Part shown: piece by piece, positions 1 through 8,665 of the stretch
Layout: each line of letters starts with the position of its first letter
How positions within the stretch are numbered: position 1 is the first letter of the stretch
From: Aliidiomarina iranensis
GTDB taxonomy: Bacteria; Pseudomonadota; Gammaproteobacteria; Enterobacterales; Alteromonadaceae
DNA: 64,000 nt
Assembly (NCBI RefSeq): GCF_003987135.1
Contig: NZ_PIPJ01000003.1
Location: forward strand, 124,001 to 188,000
Reading direction: 5' to 3'
Notes under the pieces: generated by a model
What the model was told of the DNA's origin: nothing
What the model saw: the letters and a program-made list of their open reading frames with translations, nothing else
Database searches by the model: none
Program-made: the position numbers and the translations under genes

Positions 1-1
1 T

Positions 2-1660
2 GTAGGTGTTGTCAACAACGAGTATGTGCTTAACCCAACACCGAGCGAACTAGAAAGCTCTGATCTTGATCTCGTAGTAGCGGGCACCGAAGCGGCCGTA
101 TTAATGGTTGAATCAGAAGCTAACTTACTAAGCGAAGATGTAATGCTTGGCGCTGTTATGTATGGCCACGAGCAATTGCAATCGGTGATTTCTGCAGTGA
201 ATGAATTTGCCGCTGAAGTAAATACTCCGAAATGGGATTGGCAAGCACCAGCGAAGAACGAACCTTTAATCGCTGCAGTAAAAGAATTGGCCGAAAGTAA
301 AATCGGTGAAGCTTACCGTATTACCGATAAAGGCGAACGTAAAACGGCTTTAGGCGTTGCTTTAAAAGAAGTTATTGCGGAGCTAAAAGCAAAAGATGAA
401 GAACTCAACGAGAAAGAAGTTGGCGATATCTTCCACGATTTAGAATCAAAAGTTGTGCGTACTCGCATCACTGCCGGTGAACCGCGTATTGATGGTCGTG
501 AACCTGACATGATTCGTGCTATTAACGTAGGCACTGGCGTGCTTCCTCGCGTACATGGTTCATCTGTGTTCACTCGTGGTGAAACACAAGCCATTGTTGC
601 TGCTACTTTAGGTACAGAGCGTGATGCACAGAATATTGATGAAATCATGGGTCCGCGCACCGATCGCTTCATGTTACATTACAACTTCCCTCCGTACTGT
701 GTTGGCGAAACTGGTATGGTAGGCTCACCTAAGCGTCGCGAAATTGGCCATGGCCGTTTAGCGAAGCGCGGTGTGTTAGCCGTTATGCCAAGTGCTGATG
801 AATTCCCGTACACGGTTCGTATCGTATCGGAAATTACCGAATCAAATGGCTCAAGCTCAATGGCCTCTGTGTGTGGCACGTCATTAGCATTGATGGACGC
901 TGGCGTACCAATCAAAGCTTCAGTTGCCGGTATCGCAATGGGCTTGGTAAAAGAAGGTGATAAATTCGTAGTGCTTTCCGATATCCTCGGTGATGAAGAT
1001 CACCTTGGCGATATGGATTTCAAAGTAGCGGGTAGCAGCACTGGTATTACTGCTTTGCAGATGGATATCAAGATTGAAGGGATCACTAAAGAAATCATGC
1101 AACAAGCCTTAGCGCAAGCGAAAGCGGCTCGTTTGCATATTTTGGGCGTAATGGACCAAGCAATCAGCACAGCTCGCGACGACGTATCTGATTTTGCGCC
1201 GCGCTTCCACATCATGAAAATTAACCCAGAGAAAATCCGGGATGTAATTGGTAAAGGTGGTGCGGTGATTCGGGAACTTACTGAATCAACGGGTACAACA
1301 ATCGAAATCGATGACGATGGCACGATCAAGATTGCAGCTACTGATGATGCCTCTGCTCAAAACGCAGTTAAGCGTATTGAAGCGTTAACAGCTGAAGTTG
1401 AAGTAGGGCGCATTTACGAAGGTAAAGTTGCGCGTATCGTAGATTTCGGTGCGTTTGTAACCATTTTGCCAGGTAAAGATGGCTTAGTGCATATTTCACA
1501 AATCAGCGATAAACGCGTTGAAGATGTGAATGAATACCTAACGGTTGGCCAAACGGTTCCAGTGAAAGTATTGGAAATCGATCGCCAGGGCCGTGTGCGC
1601 TTGAGCATGAAAGAAGCGCAAGAAGCACCTGCACCAGCAGCAGATTCTGATGCAGAGTAA
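2..1660 (+). CDS. pnp: Polyribonucleotide nucleotidyltransferase (PNPase), 3' part
   Basis: Phosphorolytic 3'-5' exoribonuclease, the core RNA-decay enzyme of the cytoplasm and a degradosome partner of RNase E. The frame is open from base 2, so the gene begins before the window; against the E. coli protein (711 residues) about 150 N-terminal residues are missing. What is seen: the end of the first RNase PH domain, the linker, the second RNase PH domain ([25 protein letters not shown]), then a KH domain ([16 protein letters not shown]) and a C-terminal S1 domain (GFGAFV-type [20 protein letters not shown]). The alignment to E. coli is nearly collinear to the alanine-rich C-terminal tail. It is followed by a good intrinsic terminator and then nlpI, as in E. 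coli. Confidence 0.98.
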   Translation, partial: VGVVNNEYVLNPTPSELESSDLDLVVAGTEAAVLMVESEANLLSEDVMLGAVMYGHEQLQSVISAVNEFAAEVNTPKWDWQAPAKNEPLIAAVKELAESKIGEAYRITDKGERKTALGVALKEVIAELKAKDEELNEKEVGDIFHDLESKVVRTRITAGEPRIDGREPDMIRAINVGTGVLPRVHGSSVFTRGETQAIVAATLGTERDAQNIDEIMGPRTDRFMLHYNFPPYCVGETGMVGSPKRREIGHGRLAKRGVLAVMPSADEFPYTVRIVSEITESNGSSSMASVCGTSLALMDAGVPIKASVAGIAMGLVKEGDKFVVLSDILGDEDHLGDMDFKVAGSSTGITALQMDIKIEGITKEIMQQALAQAKAARLHILGVMDQAISTARDDVSDFAPRFHIMKINPEKIRDVIGKGGAVIRELTESTGTTIEIDDDGTIKIAATDDASAQNAVKRIEALTAEVEVGRIYEGKVARIVDFGAFVTILPGKDGLVHISQISDKRVEDVNEYLTVGQTVPVKVLEIDRQGRVRLSMKEAQEAPAPAADSDAE

Positions 1661-1688
1661 GTTCGATAGCTGATAATTTGAGCTTGTT

Positions 1689-1722
1689 AAAAGCCGCAGA
1701 AGGTAACTTTTGCGGCTTTTTT
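1689..1722 (+). terminator. Intrinsic terminator after pnp
   Basis: The stem AAAAGCCGCA / TGCGGCTTTT encloses a 12-base loop and runs into a T tract. It lies 28 bases after the pnp stop and before nlpI. Confidence 0.85.
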
Positions 1723-1777
1723 GTAGCTGTTAACTGTGGTGTAATGAAGCTACAGCTTTTAATTTGGAGTATCCATT

Positions 1778-2725
1778 GTGAATCAAAGATTCTTTCGTAA
1801 AGAGAGCAAATTAGCGCTTAGCTTTGTTCTGAGTTTATTTTTTGTTTCCGCCTGTGCGGTATCTCCAAATGATCCCGATGTTATTGAAGAATCAGAAGAA
1901 AGAATAGAAGTTGCCGGGCATCGCGATGCACAACTGTATCTAGTAGAACCCTTGCCTGCAGATCAAAATATGGAAATAGAGTTACTCCAGCTTACGGAAA
2001 TTCTCTACAACGCCGAACTTGATGATGAACAAAAAGCCAATGTGTTGTTACGCCGCGCCGTAACCTTCGATTATTTGGGTTTGAAAACATTATCGCTTGT
2101 GGATATTAATCAAGCCATCGAGTTAAAACCCGACCTAGTAGATGCGTATCACTCGTTAGGTATCTATTTTTCTGAGCGGGGCGAGTATGCCGGTGCATTC
2201 GAAGCCTTTGATAGCGTAATTGAATTGGAACCGAATCATGATTTTGTGTATCTGAATCGGGGCTTAGCTTCTTACTATAACGGTCAGTTTGATTTAGCGA
2301 TGGCGGATTTTGCCGATCACTATTTTCAAGATCCGCAAGACCCATTTCGAGTGATTTGGTACTATTTTGCAGCCAAACAAATTGATTCAGGCCGCGCTGA
2401 AGAACAAATTCGCGAGCAATGGCCGCAAGCCGATGGTGATGCCTGGGGCCAGAAAATTCTTGCTTATTTAGTGAATGAGGTTAGCGAGGACGAACTTATC
2501 CGAGAAGCTTTTTCTGGCAGTGAAGATCAAACGGAATTGAATCATCGCTTATGTGAAGCCTATTTTTATATGGGCAAGGTGGCTGCTGCCCAAGGGCAGA
2601 ATTACAACGCCTTGAACTTCTTTAAGTTATCTTTATCCACCAACGTTTATGCCTACTTGGAGCATCGCTATGCTCGTTCGGAAATAGCGCGTTTACGTGA
2701 AAGTATTCGCACTGAACAGGAATAA
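1778..2725 (+). CDS. nlpI: Lipoprotein NlpI, TPR adaptor
   Basis: Outer-membrane lipoprotein whose TPR repeats act, in E. coli, as an adaptor presenting murein hydrolases such as MepS to the protease Prc. The GTG start at 1778 follows a GGAG-type ribosome site. The N-terminus has a basic region, a hydrophobic core and a lipobox ending VSAC, with Cys26 as the likely lipidated residue. TPR motifs are visible around residues 80-180, for example the segments with DAYHSLGIYFSERGEYAGAF and FVYLNRGLASYYNGQF. At 315 residues it is close to E. coli NlpI (294). The position directly downstream of pnp is the conserved one. The next gene begins only six bases after the stop, so the two are probably co-translated. 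Confidence 0.93.
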   Translation: MNQRFFRKESKLALSFVLSLFFVSACAVSPNDPDVIEESEERIEVAGHRDAQLYLVEPLPADQNMEIELLQLTEILYNAELDDEQKANVLLRRAVTFDYLGLKTLSLVDINQAIELKPDLVDAYHSLGIYFSERGEYAGAFEAFDSVIELEPNHDFVYLNRGLASYYNGQFDLAMADFADHYFQDPQDPFRVIWYYFAAKQIDSGRAEEQIREQWPQADGDAWGQKILAYLVNEVSEDELIREAFSGSEDQTELNHRLCEAYFYMGKVAAAQGQNYNALNFFKLSLSTNVYAYLEHRYARSEIARLRESIRTEQE

Positions 2726-2731
2726 GTAAAC

Positions 2732-3772
2732 TTGCGAAGCAAAATAACGCTGTTTGTGCTGACGGCCTCGGCGGTTTGTGCGTTGGCTTGGCTAAGTTTG
2801 GAAACATCGTTTTTTCGCTCAGAGCTACCGGCTGATAATCGGCATAACAACACAGATGAAGCGCCCGGTGAATCTTCAGCGGTAGCACAAGCGACAGCCC
2901 GAGTGTTGCCGCGAGTTGTTGCTGCACCAAAAGATTGTGATCTGCATTTGAATTTTCATGGCCAACCAGATGATTTTGTACGTGTAGAATACTGGCAACA
3001 ACGATTAACCGAGCTTTTCGCTGCGGAAAACCTCGCTAGCCTTGATTCTCTAGCAGAACCTTCGCCTCTGCGTTTTTGTGCATCATTGCACTTCGATGTG
3101 TATTCCGATAATTGCCCTGAGCAAGCGGGCCGCGCTTGGTGTCGCCCGTTACCACAGAGCAATAGCTCTGCTAATAAAGACTCGTTAGCACGTTTAATAT
3201 CAGAATCTCGTGCGCCTGCATCGGCTGCAGAATCTGCTCCTTTGCAAACCACTAAAGCCACAGACATTTCAGTAAAACCGCAATTTGATATCGTGCTTGC
3301 TGATACCGGTTTAGCAAACACGCGGAACGGTGTAGTGTTTTTGCAGCGAACAGCCAGTGTGCATGTATTAAAGCATGAATTTGGCCATGCGCTTGGCTTA
3401 GCCGATGAATATCCAATGCATTCAGAGTTAGCGCGCCAGTTTTGCAATGGTGAATTTAACTTCACCGCGAATAATTTGGTGATTACAGATAAAGCTTGGT
3501 TAACACCACAAGAAATGCGGGTATTTCAACAAAGCTTACCCTGGTATGATTTTTTGCAACAACCTCTCGGAGTACAGGAACCTAACGGCATTTGGCGCTT
3601 AGGCTCGCCCGATAGCGGCAAAGTAGGCCTGTTTAAAGCAAGTACTTGTGAGGGCACAGGGCGATATGCTTGGAAGCCAGTAGCTGATACAACATGGATG
3701 GAACAACATCAAATTGGCAACATTCCAGCACTTTATATCCAACTCATACAAAATCAGTTAAACGGGCAATAA
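2732..3772 (+). CDS. Exported zinc metalloprotease-like protein (HExxHxxGxxDEY)
   Basis: Probable secreted or membrane-anchored zinc peptidase of unknown substrate. The key motif is at residues 215-227: His215, Glu216 and His219 form HEFGH, followed by Gly222 and then Asp225-Glu226-Tyr227, the extended HExxHxxGxxDEY pattern also seen in M64-type peptidases. The N-terminus (residues 5-22) is hydrophobic and may be a signal anchor. Several cysteines (70, 116, 128, 137) would suit disulfides outside the cytoplasm. The start is a TTG at 2732 with an AGGAA ribosome site inside the last codons of nlpI; no better in-frame start lies nearby. The six-base gap to nlpI suggests translational coupling and a shared envelope role. 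The family assignment is uncertain; metal binding is well supported. Confidence 0.75.
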   Translation: MRSKITLFVLTASAVCALAWLSLETSFFRSELPADNRHNNTDEAPGESSAVAQATARVLPRVVAAPKDCDLHLNFHGQPDDFVRVEYWQQRLTELFAAENLASLDSLAEPSPLRFCASLHFDVYSDNCPEQAGRAWCRPLPQSNSSANKDSLARLISESRAPASAAESAPLQTTKATDISVKPQFDIVLADTGLANTRNGVVFLQRTASVHVLKHEFGHALGLADEYPMHSELARQFCNGEFNFTANNLVITDKAWLTPQEMRVFQQSLPWYDFLQQPLGVQEPNGIWRLGSPDSGKVGLFKASTCEGTGRYAWKPVADTTWMEQHQIGNIPALYIQLIQNQLNGQ

Positions 3773-3773
3773 A

Positions 3774-3795
3774 AAAGCGCCTCGAGAGGCGCTTT
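3774..3795. terminator. Terminator between convergent genes
   Basis: AAAGCGCCTC / GAGGCGCTTT inverted repeat in the 44-base gap between the metalloprotease gene (+) and the S9 peptidase gene (-). The six adenines on its left form a U run for the minus-strand transcript, so it mainly serves the S9 gene but may act in both directions. Confidence 0.8.
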
Positions 3796-3816
3796 CAGAG
3801 CGAAATACGAGGGTAA

Positions 3817-6246
3817 TTATTCTTCAGCTTCGGTTACATCGGCATTTTTCACAAATTCATCGAGCCATTCAGTGGTTTCCCAGAGCATGTGCAATACAGA
3901 TTCACGCGCCCGATAACCATGTGATTCCAATGGCAACATCACTAAGCGAACAACACCTCCGTTACCCTTAACGGCTTGATACAAGCGTTCGCTTTGCATT
4001 GGGAAGGTGCCCGAGTTGTTATCATCGGTGCCATGAATTAATAGCAGCGGTGTTTTAATTTGATGCGCTGAGAAGAAAGGCGACATGGTTTGATACAACT
4101 GCGGATCATCCCATATGGTTCGTTCTTCCCGTTGGAAACCAAAGGGTGTAAGCGAGCGGTTATAAGCACCGCTACGAGCAATACCGGCTTTAAACAAATC
4201 GGAATGAGCAAGTACATTAGCCGTCATGAAAGCGCCGTAAGAATGCCCGCCAAGCGCAAAGCGCTCTGGGTCGCTAACACCCAGCTCAGTGCCAAATTCA
4301 ATAACGGCTTTGGAATTCATAATAAGCTGTTCAATAAAAGTATCGTTAGGCAGTTGCTCACCTTCGCCTACAATCGGCATCGTTGCATTATCAAATACAG
4401 CATAGCCTTGTGTAGCCAAAAATTGCGGCCGCCAGTAGCTAATGCGATTGAATTCATACGGTGATCCGCTCACTTGGGCAGCAGCACTTGAGCTGCGATA
4501 TTCTCGCGGATAAGCCCAAACAATAGTGGGTAATGGCCCATCAGTTTCTTTATCGTACCCTGCTGGGAGATAAAGTGTAGCTGACATAGGTAAGCCATCC
4601 TCACGCTCATAATTAACCAATTCGCGGGATATCTCCAGAGTTTGTGGCATAGGGTGAGGCGTATTCGTGAGTGCCGTTAACTTCTCATTTTTAATATCAC
4701 GAACATAAAAATCAGGCGGCGTATCAATGCTTTCACGTTGGGTTAAGAAGGTGAGTGCATTTACATCAATGATATTCCGCGGGCGTTCAAAGAAAGGCGC
4801 TTCCGAACGCCATAAGCGCTCAGTATCGCCGGTGCTTAGGTTACGGCGATCAATAAATGGCCGATCGCCTTCATCCGAAGCGCCAGTGCCGGTAAGTAAA
4901 ATATGATCATTCTCCAGAATTAATACTCTGCGCCCATCCGCGAGTTGTTGCGTAAAAGGGCTACCCGGGTCGTTGTAGCGATCTTCGAATGAGCGATCCC
5001 AAACCAATTCAGGTTCGGCATTACCATCAGGGCTTATTCGCCATAAACGTTCATTACGTTCAGCCCACCAACGCTCCCAAACAAGCGCTGTTTCGCCATC
5101 GGCGGCTAAAAGGCGGCTAAAGCGAAAGCTCAAATCGGCGAGTTTTTTCGGCTCTTGGTTGAATGGCGCAGAGAGCTGGAAGAGCTGATCGCGCACTTCT
5201 GCTTCGGCGCGTGGATCGCCGCCATCAGCGGCTTGAGCCCAAATTAGAGTAGCATCCGCATCGTTTCGCCAGCTAATACTGCGGCGCGAGGGAACAACGG
5301 CATCAAAACCAATGGGCAAATTATCGGCAAGTTCTTGTTCCACTACCGTGTAAACGGATTCGCCAGCATGATTCCAAACCGAGGTAGTGCGAGCGAAACG
5401 AAACTGCGGAACCGCATAAGAGTAAGGCTTGTTTAACTGAGTAACTAATAGGAATTGGCTATTCGGCGCTAAACTAACACTGTTTATAACAGCCGGAACA
5501 CCTAAGTTCTGAACGCGGCCACGCTCATTTATGCGAGCAACTTGGCTGCTGAAATAATAATCAAAAAGTGCTTCATCGTGGCTGTCGGCCAATAAATCTT
5601 GATAAGTGCGCGAGGGGGCGGTGCGCCCGCGAGATTCTGTAACCACCGGGCCGGCAGGAACGCGGCTTCGTTGCGGCGCGTTGCCGCGCTTCGTGTCCAC
5701 AACAAGGGTATAAATAGATTTACTATCTTTACTCCACTCAAGTTGCGGGCCCCATACAGCGTTTAAATCGGCTTTTGACCAACGCGTAGCTCGGCCGCGT
5801 TGGGTATCAATACGCCACAAATGAGTAGCTGTTTCTTCCATTTGCGCAAAGGCAATATAGCGATTATCTGGCGACCAAGCCACACCAATCGCACGTAGGT
5901 TGTCAGGTAAACCACGGATTTCAATTTCCTCGCGGTTTGCGGTGCTAACTAAACGAAAGCCGGAGATGTAGCGAGTTTGTGCTCGCGTTTGGTTGTCTGG
6001 GTTAATGCGAACACCAGCTAGACGATGTTCAGAAACGGCTAAATCAGCGAGTACCGGCAGCGCTGGATACTCTAAAACGAGTAAGAGCTCGCCGTCACCG
6101 CTTAAACTAGCGCCGGGGGCAGGAGCGGCATCAACGATATCAACAATTTCTTCAGCAGGTTCGAGATAACCGGTTTGTACCGGATTTGCCATGGCTGTAT
6201 TTGCAAAGAGCAAACACAGAGATAATAAGAGGACCAAGCTACGCAT
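3817..6246 (-). CDS. Exported S9-family serine peptidase (prolyl-oligopeptidase fold)
   Basis: Periplasmic or secreted serine peptidase with an N-terminal beta-propeller-like region and a C-terminal alpha/beta hydrolase domain. Residues 1-20 form a clear signal peptide ending TAMA. The nucleophile elbow reads LGGHSYGAFMTANVLAHSD (Ser in GHSYG), the acid is in LLIHGTDDNNSGTFP and the base in LPLESHGYRARES, so the triad is complete. The sequence around the nucleophile resembles glutamyl endopeptidase/S9D-type enzymes, but substrate preference cannot be read from this. At 809 residues it is full length for the family. The start ATG at 6246 has a GGAG ribosome site six bases upstream, and that site sits inside a long inverted repeat (separate entry), hinting at translational control. 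Confidence 0.9.
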   Translation of the reverse strand: MRSLVLLLSLCLLFANTAMANPVQTGYLEPAEEIVDIVDAAPAPGASLSGDGELLLVLEYPALPVLADLAVSEHRLAGVRINPDNQTRAQTRYISGFRLVSTANREEIEIRGLPDNLRAIGVAWSPDNRYIAFAQMEETATHLWRIDTQRGRATRWSKADLNAVWGPQLEWSKDSKSIYTLVVDTKRGNAPQRSRVPAGPVVTESRGRTAPSRTYQDLLADSHDEALFDYYFSSQVARINERGRVQNLGVPAVINSVSLAPNSQFLLVTQLNKPYSYAVPQFRFARTTSVWNHAGESVYTVVEQELADNLPIGFDAVVPSRRSISWRNDADATLIWAQAADGGDPRAEAEVRDQLFQLSAPFNQEPKKLADLSFRFSRLLAADGETALVWERWWAERNERLWRISPDGNAEPELVWDRSFEDRYNDPGSPFTQQLADGRRVLILENDHILLTGTGASDEGDRPFIDRRNLSTGDTERLWRSEAPFFERPRNIIDVNALTFLTQRESIDTPPDFYVRDIKNEKLTALTNTPHPMPQTLEISRELVNYEREDGLPMSATLYLPAGYDKETDGPLPTIVWAYPREYRSSSAAAQVSGSPYEFNRISYWRPQFLATQGYAVFDNATMPIVGEGEQLPNDTFIEQLIMNSKAVIEFGTELGVSDPERFALGGHSYGAFMTANVLAHSDLFKAGIARSGAYNRSLTPFGFQREERTIWDDPQLYQTMSPFFSAHQIKTPLLLIHGTDDNNSGTFPMQSERLYQAVKGNGGVVRLVMLPLESHGYRARESVLHMLWETTEWLDEFVKNADVTEAEE

Positions 6247-6248
6247 AG

Positions 6249-6321
6249 ATTTCTCCAGATTTATAATTAGCTGCGATAGTTACCCATCACACCCTGTTTT
6301 ACATTATAAATCTAGAGAAAT
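6249..6321 (-). promoter_or_regulatory. Inverted repeat sequestering the Shine-Dalgarno of the S9 peptidase gene
   Basis: Arms at 6303-6321 and 6249-6267 with a 35-base spacer. In the minus-strand RNA the 19 positions all pair, with a single U-G wobble. The downstream arm contains the GGAG ribosome site, and the ATG is only two bases beyond the stem. The stem is AU-rich and is not followed by a U run, so it does not look like a terminator for the upstream lipA gene. It could be a translational on/off switch. The alternative is a DNA-level operator, since the upstream arm also contains TATAAT on the minus strand. Confidence 0.7.
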
Positions 6322-6354
6322 GCGATTAAGTGCGAACAATCAACGATTGCACGC

Positions 6355-7338
6355 TTACTTTACTTCAATACCAGCGGCTTGTAGATCAGCGTGATACGAC
6401 GAGCGCACTAGTGGGCCAGAGGCTGCTTGTGTAAAGCCCATACGATCAGCTTCACGTTTGAACATTGCAAACTCATCCGGTGTTACATAGCGTGCTACCG
6501 GGATATGATGCCGGCTTGGCTGCAAGTATTGGCCAATGGTTAACATATCCACGTTATGGCGGCGAAGATCTTCCATAACTTCGAGAATTTCTTCATTGGT
6601 TTCACCTAAACCAACCATTAATCCAGATTTGGTTCGCACATCTGGACGACGCTCTTTATATAGCTTAAGCAAATCTAAAGACCACTGATAGTTTGCTCCA
6701 GGGCGTGCGGCTTTATACATACGTGGCACGGTTTCTAGGTTGTGGTTAAATACATCGGGAGCTTCGGCACTGAGAATATCGAGAGCTATATTCATGCGAC
6801 CGCGAAAATCAGGTACTAACACTTCAACTTTGATATCCGGAGTGTAGGCCCGTATTTCACGAATACAATCAGCAAAATGTTGAGCGCCACCATCGCGCAG
6901 ATCATCACGGTCAACTGAGGTAACAACTACGTAATTCACACCCATATCACGAATGGTAACGCCAAGTTTTTCAGCTTCTTTTGGGTCCGGAGGCAGAGGC
7001 CGGCCGTGAGCTACATCACAAAATGGGCAACGGCGCGTGCAAATATCACCAAGAATCATGAAGGTGGCTGTGCCATGATTAAAGCATTCTGGCAGATTCG
7101 GGCAGGAGGCCTCTTCGCAAACAGAATGTAGGCCATGCTTGCGCATGGCTTGTTTGATTTTATCGATTTTATCGGTTGTGCGCGGCAACTTCACTTTCAA
7201 CCACTCGGGTTTACGCAACATTTGCTCGCGCTCAGTGGGTAACACCTTCACAGGAATAAGCGACATTTTATCGGCATCGCGTAATTTTTCACCGGCTTCT
7301 AGTTTCGCCGTTTTGATTGACGTTGCTTGTTTAGACAT
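6355..7338 (-). CDS. lipA: Lipoyl synthase
   Basis: Radical SAM enzyme that inserts two sulfurs into protein-bound octanoyl groups to make lipoyl cofactors of PDH, OGDH and the glycine cleavage system. The N-terminal auxiliary cluster motif [12 protein letters not shown] and the radical SAM motif [10 protein letters not shown] are both intact, and the family end signature VRSSYHA is present. I chose the ATG at 7338 (327 residues, [10 protein letters not shown]), which matches the family length; the frame stays open upstream to 7446, but that stretch is lipB in another frame. The start overlaps the lipB stop by eight bases, so the two genes are translationally coupled. Confidence 0.96.
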   Translation of the reverse strand: MSKQATSIKTAKLEAGEKLRDADKMSLIPVKVLPTEREQMLRKPEWLKVKLPRTTDKIDKIKQAMRKHGLHSVCEEASCPNLPECFNHGTATFMILGDICTRRCPFCDVAHGRPLPPDPKEAEKLGVTIRDMGVNYVVVTSVDRDDLRDGGAQHFADCIREIRAYTPDIKVEVLVPDFRGRMNIALDILSAEAPDVFNHNLETVPRMYKAARPGANYQWSLDLLKLYKERRPDVRTKSGLMVGLGETNEEILEVMEDLRRHNVDMLTIGQYLQPSRHHIPVARYVTPDEFAMFKREADRMGFTQAASGPLVRSSYHADLQAAGIEVK

Positions 7339-7984
7339 AAGGTTCAGGCAGCCCCGTTTGTTCTTCAATCTGAATGTAACTAAGTTGCTCTGCGAATATT
7401 TGCACAACACGCTCAGCTGCTTGTTTAACAGTATCTGGCCCACCATGGGCCGAAGTTTGTGTCATTACCATGCCGGCATAGCCGCATGGATTAATTCTTA
7501 AAAAAGGCGATAAATCCATGTTCACATTAAGTGCTAAGCCGTGAAACGAACAGCCCTTGCGTATTCTTAGGCCTAAAGAACACACTTTCTCTTCACCAAT
7601 GTAAACACCTGGCGCATCGGGGCGTGGCGCGGCTTTGATGCCACGTTCAGCTAACAGCGCCACTATTGTATCTTCTATGGCAGTTACTAATTGCCGGACA
7701 CCGAGCTTGCGGCGGCGGATATCTAGTAGGAAATACACTACTAATTGGCCAGGCCCGTGGTAAGTAACTTGCCCGCCACGATCAACAGGCACCACGGGTA
7801 TATCTCCGGGTGCCAATAGATGCTCTGCTTTACCCGCTTGCCCTTGGGTGAATACCGGCGGATGCTCAACTACCCAGAGTTCATCATCTGTGCTTTCATC
7901 ACGATTATCGGTAAAGTTCTGCATCGCTTTCCAAACCGGCTCATAGGCCATGTTCTGGAGCTGGCGGATGATTAACTTTCGCAT
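7331..7984 (-). CDS. lipB: Octanoyltransferase LipB
   Basis: Transfers the octanoyl group from acyl carrier protein to lipoyl domains, the step before LipA. The conserved block [15 protein letters not shown] and the catalytic region around INPCGYAGM (the acyl-enzyme Cys) with the upstream conserved Lys in [14 protein letters not shown] are seen. It has 217 residues, the normal size. The ATG at 7984 has a GGAG twelve bases upstream, a rather long spacing. A TATAAT lies six bases before the start, without a recognisable -35 box. It is followed by lipA with an eight-base overlap. Confidence 0.96.
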   Translation of the reverse strand: MRKLIIRQLQNMAYEPVWKAMQNFTDNRDESTDDELWVVEHPPVFTQGQAGKAEHLLAPGDIPVVPVDRGGQVTYHGPGQLVVYFLLDIRRRKLGVRQLVTAIEDTIVALLAERGIKAAPRPDAPGVYIGEEKVCSLGLRIRKGCSFHGLALNVNMDLSPFLRINPCGYAGMVMTQTSAHGGPDTVKQAAERVVQIFAEQLSYIQIEEQTGLPEPYV

Positions 7985-8120
7985 GGGGTTATTATACTCC
8001 GCTGGATTGGGAACACCACCCGATAAAGCATGTGGTTATTAGCCTTTGTTTGCAGGTGAGTTAACGTTGTTATGTGCGATTACGATCAGCATCACGGCTA
8101 AACCTTTGGTTACACCGGCG

Positions 8121-8384
8121 TTAGAGTACGTAACGTACTTCTTCAATATCGGAAAGGCTACGATAAAGCGTTTCAACGTGGTGTTTACTAGTTACCACAA
8201 CGCTTACCGAAATAGACCAGTAGTTGCCTTTGCTAGAAGGTTTTATTTCTGGGCTGTAATCGCCGGGTGCATACTTCTGAACAACCGATATAATTTCATC
8301 GGGAAGATTTTCGGAAGCCACACCCATCACTCGAAAAGTAAAATCGCAGGGAAAATCTAAAAGCTCATCAAATTTTGTATTCAT
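8121..8384 (-). CDS. ybeD: YbeD-family small protein (DUF493)
   Basis: Conserved cytoplasmic protein of about 87 residues found between dacA and lipB in many gammaproteobacteria; its fold is ACT-like and its role is not settled. The sequence matches E. coli YbeD along its whole length, including [23 protein letters not shown] chose the ATG at 8384 ([11 protein letters not shown]) because it matches E. coli and has a GGGAG ribosome site seven bases upstream. The frame stays open upstream to a TTG at 8447 through a 12-bp tandem repeat, whose last unit supplies that ribosome site (separate entry). Confidence 0.93.
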   Translation of the reverse strand: MNTKFDELLDFPCDFTFRVMGVASENLPDEIISVVQKYAPGDYSPEIKPSSKGNYWSISVSVVVTSKHHVETLYRSLSDIEEVRYVL

Positions 8385-8393
8385 TGTACTACT

Positions 8394-8441
8394 CCCAAAG
8401 CAAGTCCCAAAGCAAGTCCCAAAGCTAGTCTCAAAGCTAGT
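8394..8441 (-). repeat. 12-bp tandem repeat, four copies, directly upstream of ybeD
   Basis: On the plus strand the units read CCCAAAGCAAGT twice, then CCCAAAGCTAGT and CTCAAAGCTAGT, with a partial fifth copy beyond. On the transcribed (minus) strand each unit carries TTTGGGAC or TTTGAGAC, and the boundary with unique sequence gives TTTGGGAG, which is the ybeD ribosome site. The repeat length is a multiple of three and keeps the ybeD frame open. Confidence 0.9.
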
Positions 8442-8517
8442 CCTCAAGTCGGAAACCGTTCGCGTTTACTATCCAGTGTTGCCGGCTTGAATAAATCAAC
8501 TGTTATGATAAATAAGC

Positions 8518-8547
8518 AAAAATCTCCGTTTTGAAGCGGAGATTTTT
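8518..8547 (-). terminator. Intrinsic terminator after dacA
   Basis: AAAAATCTCCG / CGGAGATTTTT stem with an eight-base loop, about 120 bases after the dacA stop and before the ybeD start. The stem ends in T-rich sequence on both strands. Confidence 0.8.
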
Positions 8548-8665
8548 GTTTTAATCCTTTTCTAACGGACCATCTCATTGTTAAACCATCTCATCATGGT
8601 CGCTTGAGGTTCATGGTTATTCAACACTATGAATTTTATATGGGGGCAGCCGTTAGGGTTTTAAA

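Noticed and set aside
313-1608. Several 60-120-codon open frames antisense to pnp
   Set aside because: They have no ribosome sites and mirror a strongly conserved gene on the other strand.
7139-7501. A 120-codon plus-strand frame across the lipA/lipB junction
   Set aside because: It is antisense to two well-identified genes and its product has no recognisable features.
7985-7996. TATAAT six bases before the lipB ATG, suggesting a leaderless mRNA
   Set aside because: No -35 or extended -10 accompanies it, and a GGAG exists further upstream, so it is probably chance.
8046-8360. A 104-codon plus-strand frame over ybeD
   Set aside because: It is antisense to the conserved ybeD gene and lacks a ribosome site.
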